NCBI GenBank assembly: GCA_028023455.1
Contig: JAQFVV010000020.1
Coordinates: 9,781,092 to 9,845,091 of the forward strand
Direction: 5' to 3'
DNA from: Epiperipatus broadwayi
Lineage: Eukaryota > Onychophora > Udeonychophora > Euonychophora > Peripatidae
DNA: 64,000 bases
A program made the position numbers and the translations under genes. Positions 1 to 10,741 of the stretch are shown in pieces. Each line of letters begins with the position of its first letter. Within the stretch, counting starts at the first letter, position 1. The notes under the pieces were generated by a model that made no database searches, was not told the DNA's origin, and saw nothing but the letters and a program-made list of their open reading frames with translations.

Positions 1-280
1 AATAATTTCTTTTCGTAGACCTTTTTTTATTTTTCCGCAGCATTCCTAAGAAAGCATGTTCTCTTCTAACAAGTGTTTAGCTAAAGGAATAGATGTGCAA
101 AATTATCTTGTCTACTTCCTCTTGTAATTCTTTTTCTGTAAGTTTCCATTTCATATTATAGTCTTTTTTTACTCTACTTGTACTTGGTAATGAATCCATA
201 TTATGGATCTGAAAATAATGATCAGAGTTATAAACATGAAATCTAACTTTGGAGATGAAAGTTTAATGTGGGAAGTAGAC
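1..280. other. AT-rich non-coding DNA
   Basis: No ORF of note, RNA gene or recognisable repeat boundary is visible before the inverted repeat that begins at 281. Confidence 0.5.
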
Positions 281-462
281 CACAGAAAGAGTAATAAATT
301 ATACAAAGCTTGCAATACCTGAACTCCATGTGTATGTAGTTCTCAAGTTATGTCCATCCTTTATCTTGGATTATATCATAATGATGATAGCTTAGAAGCC
401 AGTCACACTGTCTACGGTTATCTATGTTGCAAGCTTTGCCATAATTTATCACTTTTTCTGTG
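281..462. mobile_element. Hairpin MITE, ~180 bp
   Basis: The arm at 281-317 (CACAGAAAGAGTAATAAATT, then ATACAAAGCTTGCAATA) is the reverse complement of 425-462 with only a few mismatches. The unpaired loop is ~107 bp. A non-coding element of this size with ~37 bp terminal inverted repeats fits a miniature inverted-repeat transposable element. No unambiguous target duplication is seen, so the superfamily is unassigned. Confidence 0.6.
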
Positions 463-1838
463 AAATCTAATCTCAATTGCAATGATTAATTATTTCGAAA
501 TATTATAAACATGAAATAATCATTAAATTATAAATTTATAATTTAACATGTTATTATGAAAGTGTAATTTAAATCTTCATCTCCCTTACCAAGATGCCAA
601 AATGTTAAGAAAACTACCAATTTACATTAATAAATTTAACACCACTATGTTGATATTGATACACCATATGATATTAATTAGTTCAAAAAATCACATTCAG
701 ATAAAAACACAGTTCAAATTAGGTTGAAATCAGGGACATTAGAAATTCTTGTGTGCTTTACTACATATCTTTATCCTTCGTTTACAAGCCATGCCAATAT
801 AAAACATTATTATTCATATAACTGCTGAGGAACACATGGGATCCTCATGGCACAATATATTTTTATTGAATATCACTGGTGATCTCATGGAAGCCAATGA
901 GTTAAAACTTCAATCATTTAAAATGCTAACAATTGTATTTATCAGCACTTTTATTAGATGGCCAAATACCATGATGCTGTATTGTGTTAAATCTATTTCT
1001 CTGCTATTTAATAATTACATTTTTGCTTATTTTAAAATAAAAATATCTGAAATAATATTACATATAGTAGCAGTACATACTTTTATATAGCTGATATATG
1101 AAGAAGTGTATATAAAAATATTTTTTTAGGGGTTTTCTTTTTGTGTGATGTGATCTAGTAAGCTTTTTTTCTGAAATCATTAAGAATATATATATTAAAT
1201 ATCAGACTTTATAATACAGATAAATTACCACAATCCAAAAACTTATTATTCAAAAACTTCTTTTATCCAGATAAAAATAGAAAAAAAAAAATTAGTTTGA
1301 ACACACATTTACAAATAAAATTAAAAACAAAACTTAATTAAATATTTGCATTTTAATAAGCTAATTGCTTTTTATTTCTATCTTAACCTAATAACTATTT
1401 AATGGCATAACATTTTCCATCCACCTAGTAAGAGGAGGAGAGAAGTAAAAAAAAAATCACTGAAAAATTAAGTTTTTCAAACTCTTTTAAATTTTTAAAA
1501 AAATTACATTGAATTGTTAAAAGAAAAGCTAACTTGTATTTTAAATAAGAAATTAAAAACAAAAAAAATTATTCAATAATAGTACATTATTGTTTTGATT
1601 GATTTTAATTGCTGCCATAAAAAACTTTTGCACTTATATAAAAATAAGCATATATCATATTTTTAAGTTTTATATCTTTTTTTTCTTCATCCTTAATGAA
1701 CTGATTATTTATTTATAATATCAATTAATACACTTTTCTTTATTCTTTTTTTTGCAATGTAATACATTTTATTTATTCCTTGACCAAATTTACAATAGAA
1801 AAAGAAAAAAAAAGTTAGCATATTTAGACATTATATTA
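463..1838. other. AT-rich non-coding DNA
   Basis: Very AT-rich with A and T homopolymers. The only ORF is an 84-codon plus-strand frame at 836-1090 with no recognisable domain and composition like its surroundings. I do not regard it as a gene. Confidence 0.5.
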
Positions 1839-2805
1839 ATCATCATTATCAACCATTATCAATCCACTGCAGGATGAAGGTCTCTCCAAGTTTAATCCAT
1901 CTTCTCCGATCTTTAGCTTCTCTTCTCCACATCACCCCTACACATTTTCTTATTTCATCCATCCATCTTACATGTGGTCTCCTTCTGGGTCTTTTACAAT
2001 CTCTTGGAATCCAGTTCAAAATTTCAATTGTCCATCTATTATCATCTCTTCTAGCAATATGTCCAGCCCAACTCCACTTCAATCTTTTAATTTTTTCAAT
2101 GAGGTCAGTAATACCTGTTTGTTCTCTTACCCATACATTGCGTTTTCGATCTCTTCTTGTTACTCCCAACATACATCTCTCCATACTTCTTTGAGTGGTC
2201 TGAAGTCTCTGTATTGATCTTCTATTAAGTGTCCAAGTCTCAGATTCATAAGTAAGAACTGGTAAAACACATTTGTTAAAAACCTTTCTTTTCAAACACA
2301 TAGGCATATTTCCTTTTAATATCAAGTTATTTCTACCAAAAGCACTCCAACCAAGTTTAATTCTATGATTAATTTCCTCTATTATGTTTCCATCTGTATT
2401 AATAATCTGACCAAGGTATTTGTAACTCTTAACTTCTTCTAATTCATCATAATCAATCTTTATTTTCATATTTGGAGCAAATCGATTAAACATTACTTTA
2501 GTCTTTTTAACATTTATCTTTAGTCCTACTTTCCTACTTTCATCTGATAACTCCTGCAACATTTCCTGCAGCTCGGAAGCATTATTTGCAAAAACAACTA
2601 CATCATCTGCGAAATCTAAATGACTTAAATAATCTCCATTTACTTTCACTCCTTTAGTTTCCCATTTTAATCCACAAAATACTTCTTGCAGCACTGCTGT
2701 AAAAAGTTTTGGAGATATGGAGTCACCTTGTCTTACACCTTTCTCAATGTTGACTTTCCCAGTATCATTATGTAATCTAATTGTTGCTGTTGCATTTTTA
2801 TTTAA
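1839..2805 (-). mobile_element. RTE-like LINE copy 1: 5'-truncated RT and C-terminal region
   Basis: This is the 3' third of an endonuclease/reverse-transcriptase non-LTR retrotransposon. The 281-codon frame (2694-1849) starts inside the RT. It carries the catalytic motif LDFADDVVVF near residues 26-35, the thumb segment with SYKYLGQIINTDGN, and the conserved C-terminal part with ETWTLNRR, WAGHIARR and RPHVRWMDE. The codons upstream of 2694 add the RT segment ending GVRQGD but contain a TGA-type interruption (ATATGGAGTC in the plus strand). The 3' end runs into a GAT-rich tail (plus-strand ATCATCATT at ~1839), as is usual for RTE-type elements. It is closely similar to copy 2 just upstream and intact through the C-terminus. 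It cannot be autonomous because the endonuclease and most of the RT are missing. Confidence 0.9.
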
Positions 2806-2828
2806 GAAATCTAAATGACTTAAATAAT
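2806..2828. repeat. 23 bp duplicate of internal LINE sequence at the 5' junction
   Basis: The 23 bases beginning GAAATCTAAATGACTT match 2611-2633 exactly and in the same orientation. That segment encodes the DFADD region of the same copy. It lies directly against the truncated 5' end of LINE copy 1, where it does not belong in the element order. It looks like filler copied in by template switching during insertion. Confidence 0.7.
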
Positions 2829-2958
2829 ATTAATCAAATCATATATAAATGGCGAATATAAAATAGAAATATCTATAAAAAATATTGATAATAATATAAC
2901 TAATTTGTATTCAAATATACGCAAAAAATACAAAGATAAATACTATAAATTCAAGATT
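2829..2958. other. Spacer between two LINE copies
   Basis: About 130 bp of AT-rich DNA with no visible coding content or repeat. Confidence 0.5.
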
Positions 2959-3280
2959 ATCATCATCATCAACCATTATCAATCCACTGCAGGATGAAGG
3001 TCTCTCCAAGTTTAATCCATCTTCTTCGATCTTTAGCTTCTCTTTTCCACAACACCCCTGCACATTTTCTTATTTCATCCATCCATCTCACATGTGGTCT
3101 CTTTCTGGGTCTTTTTACAATCTCTTGGAGTCCAGTTTAAAATCTCAATTGTCCATCTATTATCATTTCCTCTAGCAATATGTCCAGCCCAACCCCATTT
3201 CAATCTTTTAATTTTTTCAATAAGGTCAATAACACCTGTTTGTTGTCTTACCCATAAATTGCGTTTTCGATCTCTTCTTG

Positions 3281-4156
3281 TTACTCCCAACATACATCTC
3301 TCCATACTTCTTTGAGTGGTCTGAAGTCTCTGTATTGCTCTTCTATTAAGTGTCCAAGTCTCAGATCCATAAGTAAGAACTGGTAAAACACATTAAAAAC
3401 CTTCCTTTTCAAACACATAGGCATATTTCCTTTTAGTATCAAGTTATTTCTACCAAAAGCACTCCAACCAAGTTTAATTCTATGATTAATTTCCTGCATT
3501 ATGTTTCCATCTGTATTAATAATCTGACTAAGGTATTTGTAACTGTTAACTTCTTCTAATTCTTCATAATCAATCTTTATGTTCATATTTTGAGCAAATC
3601 GATTAAACATTACTTTAGTCTTTTTAACATTTATCTTTAGTCCTACTTTTCTACTTTCATCTGCTAACTCCTGCAACATTTCCTGCAGCTCTGAAGCATT
3701 ATTTGCAAAAACAACTACATCATCTGCAAAATCTAAATGACTTAAATACTCTCCACCATTTACTTTCATTCCTTTAGTTTCCCATTTTAATTCACAAAAT
3801 ACTTCTTGCAGCACTGCTGTAAAAAGTTTTGGAGATATGAAGTCACCTTGTCTTACACCTTTCTCAATGTTGATTTTTCCAGTATCATTATGTAATCTAA
3901 TTGTTGCTGTTGCATTTTTATAAATATTCTTTAAAATATGACAATATCTTGGATCTATACCTTGATGATCCAATGCTTTAATCACTGAAGAAATGTGTAT
4001 AGAATCGAATGCCTTTTCATAATCTACAAATCCAAAACATAATGACAACTCATATTCATTTGTCCTTTCTATGACTTCTCTCAATACCTGGATATGATCT
4101 ATTGTACTAAAACCACTTTTAAATCCAGCTTGTTCTCTTGGTTGGTGGAAATCCAA
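3281..4156 (-). pseudogene. Reverse transcriptase ORF of LINE copy 2
   Basis: This 291-codon frame carries the RT palm and thumb. Motif A is FGFVDYEKAFDSIH (~residues 42-55), the next block is GVRQGDFISPKLF (~103-115), and motif C is LDFADDVVVF (~143-152) with both catalytic aspartates present. The codons upstream of 4156 continue in frame to a frameshift near 4345 and contain NYRPISLLSVLYK. The last ~25 residues are out of frame after a 4 bp deletion. The correct C-terminal frame resumes at 3305-3075 with MERCMLGVTRR and WAGHIARG. Family knowledge: it copies its own RNA onto nicked DNA. Confidence 0.88.
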
Positions 4157-4431
4157 AGTTCTCTGTAGACGAGTTGTAATTATCTTGATAAAAATTTTAT
4201 ATAAAACTGATAAAAGGCTGATAGGTCTGTAATTTCTAATATCTTCTTTATCACCTTTTTTAAATATTAATATTATTACTGCATTCTTCCAATCTTCCGG
4301 TACATCTTTATCATTTAGACATTTGGTATATAACTTTGCTAAAATTGTTTCTATTTATTTCTTCACCTGCTTCTTTTAATATATCAATTATAATTCCATC
4401 ATTTCCTGGAGCCTTTCCTTTCTTCATACAT

Positions 4432-5610
4432 TTAATTGCATGATTCATTTAAAATTCTGGGAAATTTGGAAAATGCAATAGATATAGGAGGTACTTGTTC
4501 TTTATTACTACATAATTCTTGATAAAAATCTTCTACCAATTTCATGATGTCATCTCTCTTTTTAGTAATAATTCCATCTTTTTTTCTTATTGCAGATATA
4601 AATTTCCTACCAATACCAAAATGTTGTTTAACATTCTTGAGATTTTTATTTTCTTCTACAGCTTTCATTGCTATTTCACAGTTATACTTTCTTATATCAT
4701 TTTCAACTCTTTTCTGTACCATTTTACAAAATTCGAGATATTCAATTCTTTTGAATACATCATTTTTGTATATCTTCATATTCCTTCTTTTCTTCATAAA
4801 TTCTCTAGTCTCAGTAGAAATTTTATTAGTCAATTGCTGCTTTTTTCTACCAGCTATCTTTGTTGCAGTTTTTAAAAGTGTATCAGTTATTTTCATATTA
4901 ATTTCATTCAAATCTGAATCATGTTTAAAATCTCCTAACACTTGAAACCTATTTGTAAGTTCTAATTTAAATTCATTAGAATGTTTTTGAAGATTAGGAA
5001 TATCAACTGTAAATATTGTTTTTCTTAATAATTTTTGTCTCTCTAGTTTTACATTAACATGTAACTTACACCTTACTAATCGATGATCACTTCCTGTGTT
5101 AAATTTATTAAGAACATTACAATCTTGAAATATGTATTTCCTGTTAGTCAAAATATAATCCAATTCTGCTGTACCTTCATTTGGATGCTTCCATGACCAT
5201 TTCCTTTTAACATTTTTCTCAAAAAATGAATTCATAATATAAAGTTTTTCTTTTTCTGCAAACTCCACAAGTCTATGTCCTCTCTCATTTCTATTACCAT
5301 AACCAAAATTACCTACAGCAATTTCATCTTTCATTTGTCTACCAATTCTAGCATTAAAGTCTCCCATAACAATTTTAAAATGTTGTTTACTCTGATCAAA
5401 AGCCTTTTGTACATCCATATAAAAATCTTCTACTACTTCATCACTATGAGAACTTGTTGGGGCATAAACCTGAATTATGTGCATTTGGTATCTGCTATTA
5501 AGTTGTATAACTAATCTTGCAACTCTGTCCGATAAACCATCAATCTCCACAATATTGTTCTTCCATTTTTTATTTATAATGAATCCTACTCCACTTGTAT
5601 ATATGCCCAC
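4432..5610 (-). pseudogene. Endonuclease domain ORF of LINE copy 2
   Basis: This 392-codon frame holds an apurinic-type endonuclease, the enzyme that nicks target DNA for target-primed reverse transcription. Visible catalytic blocks are GDFNARIG (Asp/Asn), the ELDYIL segment and the C-terminal SDHRLV (Asp/His). The linker after residue ~200 is lysine-rich. The frame opens on GTG because a small deletion removed the codons linking LKSGH to TSGVG, so the true start lay upstream and is lost. It ends early at PRILNESCN through a frameshift. The RT follows downstream in another frame. Confidence 0.85.
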
Positions 5611-5677
5611 TTTTTAAATCAATTGTTTCTTCACCTTTTCTTCTAACTTCACAAAGTCCAATAATGTCCCATTTAAT

Positions 5678-6056
5678 ATAAGACATTTAATATAAGGACT
5701 ATAAATTATTGCTGAAATATGAAAGATTATGATAGATAAATAGATCTAATAATTAAAAAACTTAAAAATGATAATTATTGAATAAATATAAAAAATAAAA
5801 TAAAATTATTAGAATATAAAATTAATAATGATATAAAAGATAATAATAATAAAAAAGATATACATACAAAAGAGACCCAAAAATAAACAGAATTGTTCTC
5901 CAGTTTGCATGCTTGTTGTAGTATATACTTTTGCTGTTACATACTTCTTGCAGAAATCCTGCATCAATCTGCAAAATGATATCACTGTGTGAAATCATGG
6001 TGCCACAAAACAAATTTCTTTGTAAAATGCATTTCGTATATTTGCCAATTTTTTTA
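5678..6056. other. AT-rich spacer with a small 13 bp tandem repeat
   Basis: An imperfect tandem of CATTTAATATAAG lies at ~5670-5697, right at the LINE 5' end. The minus-strand frame at 6139-5822 overlaps the antisense of a mariner remnant and shows no domain of its own. Confidence 0.4.
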
Positions 6057-6640
6057 TACTGGCTGAAAAGTTCGAACAATGTGAAATTCTGTTTTTGTTT
6101 ATAAAAAATGGCAAAGAAAACACTTATAATGCTTGACAAAGATTATAAGCAAGCTGATTTCACAAAAACACAAGTTTATGAGTGGTTTAATTGAAATGTT
6201 AAATTAATCATATCCCTAAAAAGCCTTGTAAATGAAACCCACAATCAAAACAATGCTGACTTTTTTTATGCAAATGGTATTTTTCTCTCAGATTTAGTTC
6301 ATAATGGTCATGCATTTTATGTACAAGTTCTGAAACATTTATGGGATGTGGTAAAATATAAAAATCCCATTTTGTAGCAAAGAAAAGAATGCAAGTACCA
6401 CCCCAATAAAGTATCTCTCAAAGCCTTGAGTGTGAAACACTTCTTAATTAAATTCAGCATGATTCAGCTTATCTATTAGCCATATTTGCTTGATTTCACT
6501 TCCTGCAGTTTTTTTTTTTTGAGGAATTAGAAGTGTTGAGGAAAAAACAATGGAGGCATTAAAAGGCTTCACTTTGTAAGAATTTCCAGACTCCTTTGAA
6601 AATGACAAACACACACAGACTGATGTATTGCATCAAATTG
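6057..6640 (+). pseudogene. Dead mariner-family transposase remnant
   Basis: Reading the plus strand through several stops and frame changes gives segments in the order of a mariner transposase. An N-terminal helix-turn-helix part (NVKFCF then KQADFTKTQVYEWF) lies at ~6060-6190. A catalytic-core segment NGIFLSDLVHNGHAFYVQVLKHLWD lies at ~6270-6345 (written here as a run of short motifs: NGIFLSDLV, AFYVQVLKHLWD). A C-terminal segment with ALSVKHFLIKFSMIQL, a damaged PYSPDLAP-like stretch, FFFFEELE and FPDSFEND lies at ~6400-6610. In intact relatives the DNAPAH and SPDLAPxDFFLFP blocks carry catalytic acids. Both are destroyed here, so it is inactive. It is recognised by eye only; no terminal inverted repeats were found. 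Confidence 0.72.
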
Positions 6641-7190
6641 ATAATTTGAATAAGATTAAATTTATAACACTTAAAAATTAATAAACAACTTTATTGTAAA
6701 ATTCTGGTTATTTTTGTGTCCTCCATGTGTGTGTATATATAAGAAAAACAAATATGTAAGTATAAAAAATTATAACATTGTAAAAAATATAAGTAAAATA
6801 TAATAGAAATAATAAAAAAATTAATAATGTAATCAACTTTAAAATAATAATAAAAAAATACACCTAATATATTAGACAAAAATATATTAATAATCTAGAA
6901 AATTGTGTAACTGGAGGATATGAAAATAAATGTAAAAAATTGTCAGACAAAGAGTATCAAATGCAATTACATAGGTGAGACAAAGAATTCAATTTATACA
7001 AACTTAATGTAACATAAATATAATAAAAGATCACCTATTTGTTTGCAATCAATAGAGACAGGACATATTTGAATGACTTATTTAAAGTCTTTTCTGGTTA
7101 AAATTTGCCTAATCTACTTATGTTATTTTTTTTAAGTAATGTAACATTCTAATCATTTATTTGAACATTCAGTCCTATAATTATGTACTT
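6641..7190. other. AT-rich non-coding DNA
   Basis: A 62-codon minus-strand frame (6879-6691) is the only ORF. It is hydrophobic and Tyr/Phe-rich, as expected from random AT-rich sequence. Nothing is assigned. Confidence 0.4.
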
Positions 7191-7202
7191 AAATACATTC
7201 TT

Positions 7203-7238
<36 letters not shown>

Positions 7239-7275
7239 GAAGAATGTATTTATATATATATATATATATATATAT
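7191..7275. repeat. (AT)n microsatellite inside a 14 bp perfect inverted repeat
   Basis: AAATACATTCTTCT (7191-7204) is the exact reverse complement of AGAAGAATGTATTT (7238-7251). A TA run separates them and a second (TA)n follows. The arrangement could extrude as a cruciform, or it may be a slippage product. Confidence 0.75.
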
Positions 7276-7837
7276 AAAATCCTTCAGCTATTGATAATAA
7301 AATTAACTTATTACAGTATTTTTTAATGAAATATTCATTTTTCTAGTCATACTTCACAATATATTTGTTACTTTTTCTTATGCTGCTTCACATACTATTT
7401 GAAATCAATCCTACTATATAAGCAACCACATAAATCTCCACAATATAGATATGAATCATCTGTTCCAATATCTTTTCATTATAGTATATGCACCTCTAAT
7501 GAAAAACCCTAATTCCAACTCTATCTATCACTTGACATCCTAATGATGCATCGAAAACAATTCATATTGTGAAATTATTAACATTAATTGTATATTAATG
7601 TTTTTATTCAATAATAAAAATAATATATTATCTTTACAAATCATCATCAGTCACTGGCAAACTATCAAAGTCATTCCAATTCAAAAACAAAAAAGCAAAA
7701 ATGTTATAAATAATGTTTGTGATAATAAATGGTGCACAAAATAATTGTAAAATGAAAATGTGTTTGCATAAACACACAATCCTATTTTCAAAGTTAATAC
7801 ATAAATAGAAATGACCAATGACAAGGGAAACTCACAA

Positions 7838-8252
7838 TCATCAGATTCTCACATGACCCACCACTCTCCACACTATCTCATAACACTGATACACTCGAAC
7901 ACATACATGTTGAAAAGATAAATAATCACCAATATACATATTTCATGCTAAACCAGCAATCATCAGTTGGTCCAGATTACCATCTCTACACATATATGCC
8001 ATAAGTGTTCAGATATATATTAAGATAGCCAATCCTCATACTTTAATGGACAGGCTTCAATCTACTCCACACTCCAACTCTTCAACTGTCCATCCAATTG
8101 AAAATCTGATGATGGAATGCTCAAAGGCCACACCTGAGGCCGAGATTTTTGTCACACCCATGTTGACCTAAGGTCAATCTGACCCCTCATGTACAGGACA
8201 TAATCCATTATATACATATACAAGGGAAGGGCAGACATCTCTACAATGTAAT
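7838..8252 (-). repeat. Repeat E, copy E1, with hammerhead-like core
   Basis: This ~415 bp repeat is shared, with strong similarity, with 8336-8603 and 25125-25583, and in diverged form with 29565-29800. On the minus strand it contains a hammerhead-type core at 7980-7921: CTGATGA (7966-7960), a TGCT/AGCA stem-loop, then GAAA (7944-7941), followed by a short self-complementary stretch and TTGGTGATTAT, which pairs with the upstream GTAATC and ACCAA. No ORF is present. It is inverted relative to the next copy, with which it forms long foldback arms. Confidence 0.7.
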
Positions 8253-8603
8253 AACTGAAACACACAGGCTTATTATATACCTGTGTCTATATATGTAATA
8301 TATAGGGTATATGAGCACAGACTTTCACATGACCCACCACTGTCCATTAAAGTATGAGGATTGGCTATCTTAATATATATCTGAGCACTTATGGCATATA
8401 TGTGTAGAGATGGTAATCTGGACCAACTGATGATTGCTGGTTTAGCATGAAATACGTACATTGGTGATTATTTATCTTTTCAACACATATGTGTTCGAGT
8501 GTATCAGTGTTATGAGATAGTGTGAAGAGTGGTGGGTCATGTGATATATCCTATATATTACATATATAGACACAGGTATATAATAAGCCTGTGTGTTTCA
8601 GTT
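8253..8603 (+). repeat. Repeat E, copy E2: self-inverted, with hammerhead-like core
   Basis: 8253-8336 is the reverse complement of ~8520-8603 (the E tail with TATTACATATAT and the ACAGG/CCTGT ends), so this unit folds on itself. 8336-8550 is also the reverse complement of 7838-8054. A plus-strand hammerhead-like core lies at 8411-8472: CTGATGA (8427-8433), stem II TGCT/AGCA, GAAA (8449-8452). The base expected to pair with the last A of GAAA is C at 8459 rather than T, which would weaken cleavage. Overlapping reading frames are incidental. Confidence 0.68.
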
Positions 8604-9860
8604 AATTATCAGATTCTGTAACCGAAAACAATAAAAAAAAGAAAATGAAAAGAGAATGATGATTAATTTAGTTATAAATAATTACAATAACTATTGGTAA
8701 ATTAAATTACAATATATTAAAATGGAACAACCTTGACAGACTTATAAAACTTATCAATAGCCATTTTCTTTAATGTTTTAGATCTTTTTCTTTCATAATG
8801 TGTACTTTTTAATAACTGCTATATTTTGGGATAGTTTTCATAATTATTCTTAATAATTATCCGGTATTAACTTAAAATTTTATAAATATTATTAATCCTG
8901 TGTTGTATAACTTTGATGTGTTAAAGAAAAAAATTATAAACGAAAAAAAAAAAGCTTTCTATACAAATGCTCTGATATGTTGTAAAGTGATTTATCCTTA
9001 GATAAGGTCAGAAGTTTCAGTACTGAAAGCAAATGCTTAGGGAGTACAGACAGATACACCATACATGAAATCATGCGCGTACACATAATTTATATGTGAC
9101 CGCATAAGTCGCATAGATGCATTATATAAATTAATAATAATATAAAATTTAATGAGAAAATGATGTAGTTATTAAACTATTTAGTTTTATCACATATCTA
9201 GTTTGTTATTATGGCGACAAGATTCTTACTAATTCAAAAAGTAATACACATGTATGCATACTTATTAAAAATCATCTTTATTATATAAAAAAAATTGCTT
9301 TATACTAATCATAGAAGTTATTTATTTGTAAATCACACACATGCCCATAAATATATTATCTTTTATATATAAGTAGAAGACCTGACGGCGCAATAGTAAT
9401 CTATACAATTACCATAACCTAAAATTATTGGATGTTTAGGTGTTATTAACTCCTATAGAAAGGTCATACTCTTTAAGTAGAGAGAATCCAAGATCTGTCT
9501 TTACTTTTATCAAGACAAAAATTTGCCAAAAAATTTAATAATGATAATTTTTATTAAAAATGGAAAATATTCTATTGAAATATATAAGAACAAAGATAAA
9601 ATTTAATTGCATAACTACCGAATACTGTTTTTAAAATTTATAACACACATATACAAAGAATAATCTGCACCTTCTTATAAAGAAGAATATGTCATTTAGC
9701 AGTAACTGCCTAACAATGATTAGTAAGAATAATGGTACCGTGTTGCTAAATTTGCCAAGATATATAAACAAATAAATTTAAAGTCATACATACGTATAAA
9801 ACTTAAATCAACCGCGAAATAATAAACTCCAAATAAATTAGTCTAAATTTAAATTAATTA
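8604..9860. other. Non-coding DNA, nothing assigned
   Basis: AT-rich with no ORF over 60 codons. A short less AT-rich patch at ~9000-9130 contains GCGCGTACAC and CGCATAAGTCGCAT but matches nothing I recognise. Confidence 0.4.
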
Positions 9861-10741
9861 TAAACATACATTACTTTTTTTTAAATCAAGAAATTTTATT
9901 GTGAGCTCAAAGAATTACATTACAGCAGTAACAGAGTTATGTTGTTAACAGAAACTATAAAAAAAGGTTACTCAATACCTACGATCTGGGGGTAAAAAAT
10001 CAACTGTTCAATCACAATTTATCCATTACTACAAGGCTCCATGTACCATTGTAGATGTATGTTGGAGCTAGTTTTTCATCTCTGTTTCTGATGACCTGAA
10101 GTTTTACCAGAAGTGATTTCTTATGGGCAAGCAAGATGTGGCCATAAATGAGAGTGTATCTACTTAACCAATAGGCAAACAGCAGAAAGGTTATGATTCT
10201 TATGGATGAAAAGATCCCATTAGATTTGCTAGATCAGTCCGGTGAGGAGAGGCACTCTAGTTTTGTATATGGATGTGATAAAGTCTCTGTTCCATTGGAG
10301 TGAAATACAATGGCTCAGGATATGTGTCATTGAGTCATCATCCCATTTACATAAAGGGCAGACCAGGTCCAAGCATAAAAATCCTCTACAATAGACCAGA
10401 AAATGACATGTGGGTAGAGCATTCAGGTTTATTTTAATCAAAAAATCTAAATATTTCGGCTCTAGATGCCACCGTTTAAACTTTTAATGATTGGGAAGGG
10501 TTAGCAGTGATGGGATTAAGGGAGAGTGAGATTCTTCATTAATTAGATGGTATACATCCCAGTACTTAATTTTCTGTGAGTTAAACTGATTAGGTAGAGG
10601 GATAAATTTTGCAATATTTAACAATAATGATGACAACGAAACCCTCACAAAAGGAGGAGGAGTGTCAGTAGGACAGACGGAAATGAGGCATGATGCTTCC
10701 GGAAACAGTGAGATAGGTTAAATAAACATACATTACTTTTT
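9861..10741 (-). mobile_element. 5'-truncated LINE with poly(A) and 19 bp target-site duplication
   Basis: TAAACATACATTACTTTTT occurs at 9861-9879 and again at 10723-10741. It flanks an 843 bp insert whose minus-strand 3' end has AATAAA (9900-9895 read in reverse) followed by an A-rich tail. This is the signature of target-primed reverse transcription. Within it, minus-strand codons read AKFIPLPNQFNSQKIKYWDV, then after a stop the frame 10441-10229, which carries CPLCKWDDDSMTHILSHC. That is a Cys2-His-Cys cluster of the kind found at the C-terminus of many LINE polyproteins. This is a different LINE family from the RTE-like copies in this window. The clade is unresolved. Confidence 0.85.
10229..10441 (-). 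pseudogene. LINE C-terminal zinc-binding fragment
   Basis: This 70-codon frame is the end of the LINE polyprotein inside the 9880-10722 insertion. The visible pattern is C-x2-C-x8-H-x4-C (CPLC, then HILSHC), preceded by an aromatic and Leu-rich segment (CHFLVYCRGFLCLD). In the families concerned this cluster lies after the RT and is thought to help bind template RNA. Upstream coding continues in the same frame past one stop (near 10485). The domain is complete but the element lacks its RT and endonuclease. Confidence 0.7.

Larger units (their letters stand above)
2959..5677 (-). mobile_element. RTE-like LINE copy 2: nearly complete EN-RT pseudogene
   Basis: Read on the minus strand this copy gives, in order: an APE-type endonuclease (5610-~5000, with YAPTSSHS, VMGDFNARIG, the ELDYILTNR segment and GSDHRLVR), a linker, an RT, and a C-terminal region. 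The RT (~4440-3450) shows KKGKAPGNDG, NYRPISLL, FVDYEKAFDSIH, GVRQGD and HLDFADDVVVF. The 3' end has ATC repeats at 2959-2970 on the plus strand. The first ~60 endonuclease residues are missing: homology starts at KWDIIGLCE. Breaks include a frame change and small deletion near 5610, frameshifts near 4435 and 4345, a 4 bp deletion near 3392 relative to copy 1, and an extra T near 3115. The copy is dead but fairly young, since long frames survive (392 and 291 codons). Confidence 0.92.

Noticed and set aside
1874-2217. Plus-strand frames over LINE copy 1, and similar ones at 3094-3315 and 4519-4945
   Set aside because: They are antisense to clear minus-strand RT and endonuclease coding and show Ser/Phe/Leu-rich shadow composition.
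8110-8140. CTGATGA at ~8109 (and ~29785) as another hammerhead box
   Set aside because: No GAAA box or pairing stem follows; it lies on the strand opposite the real core.
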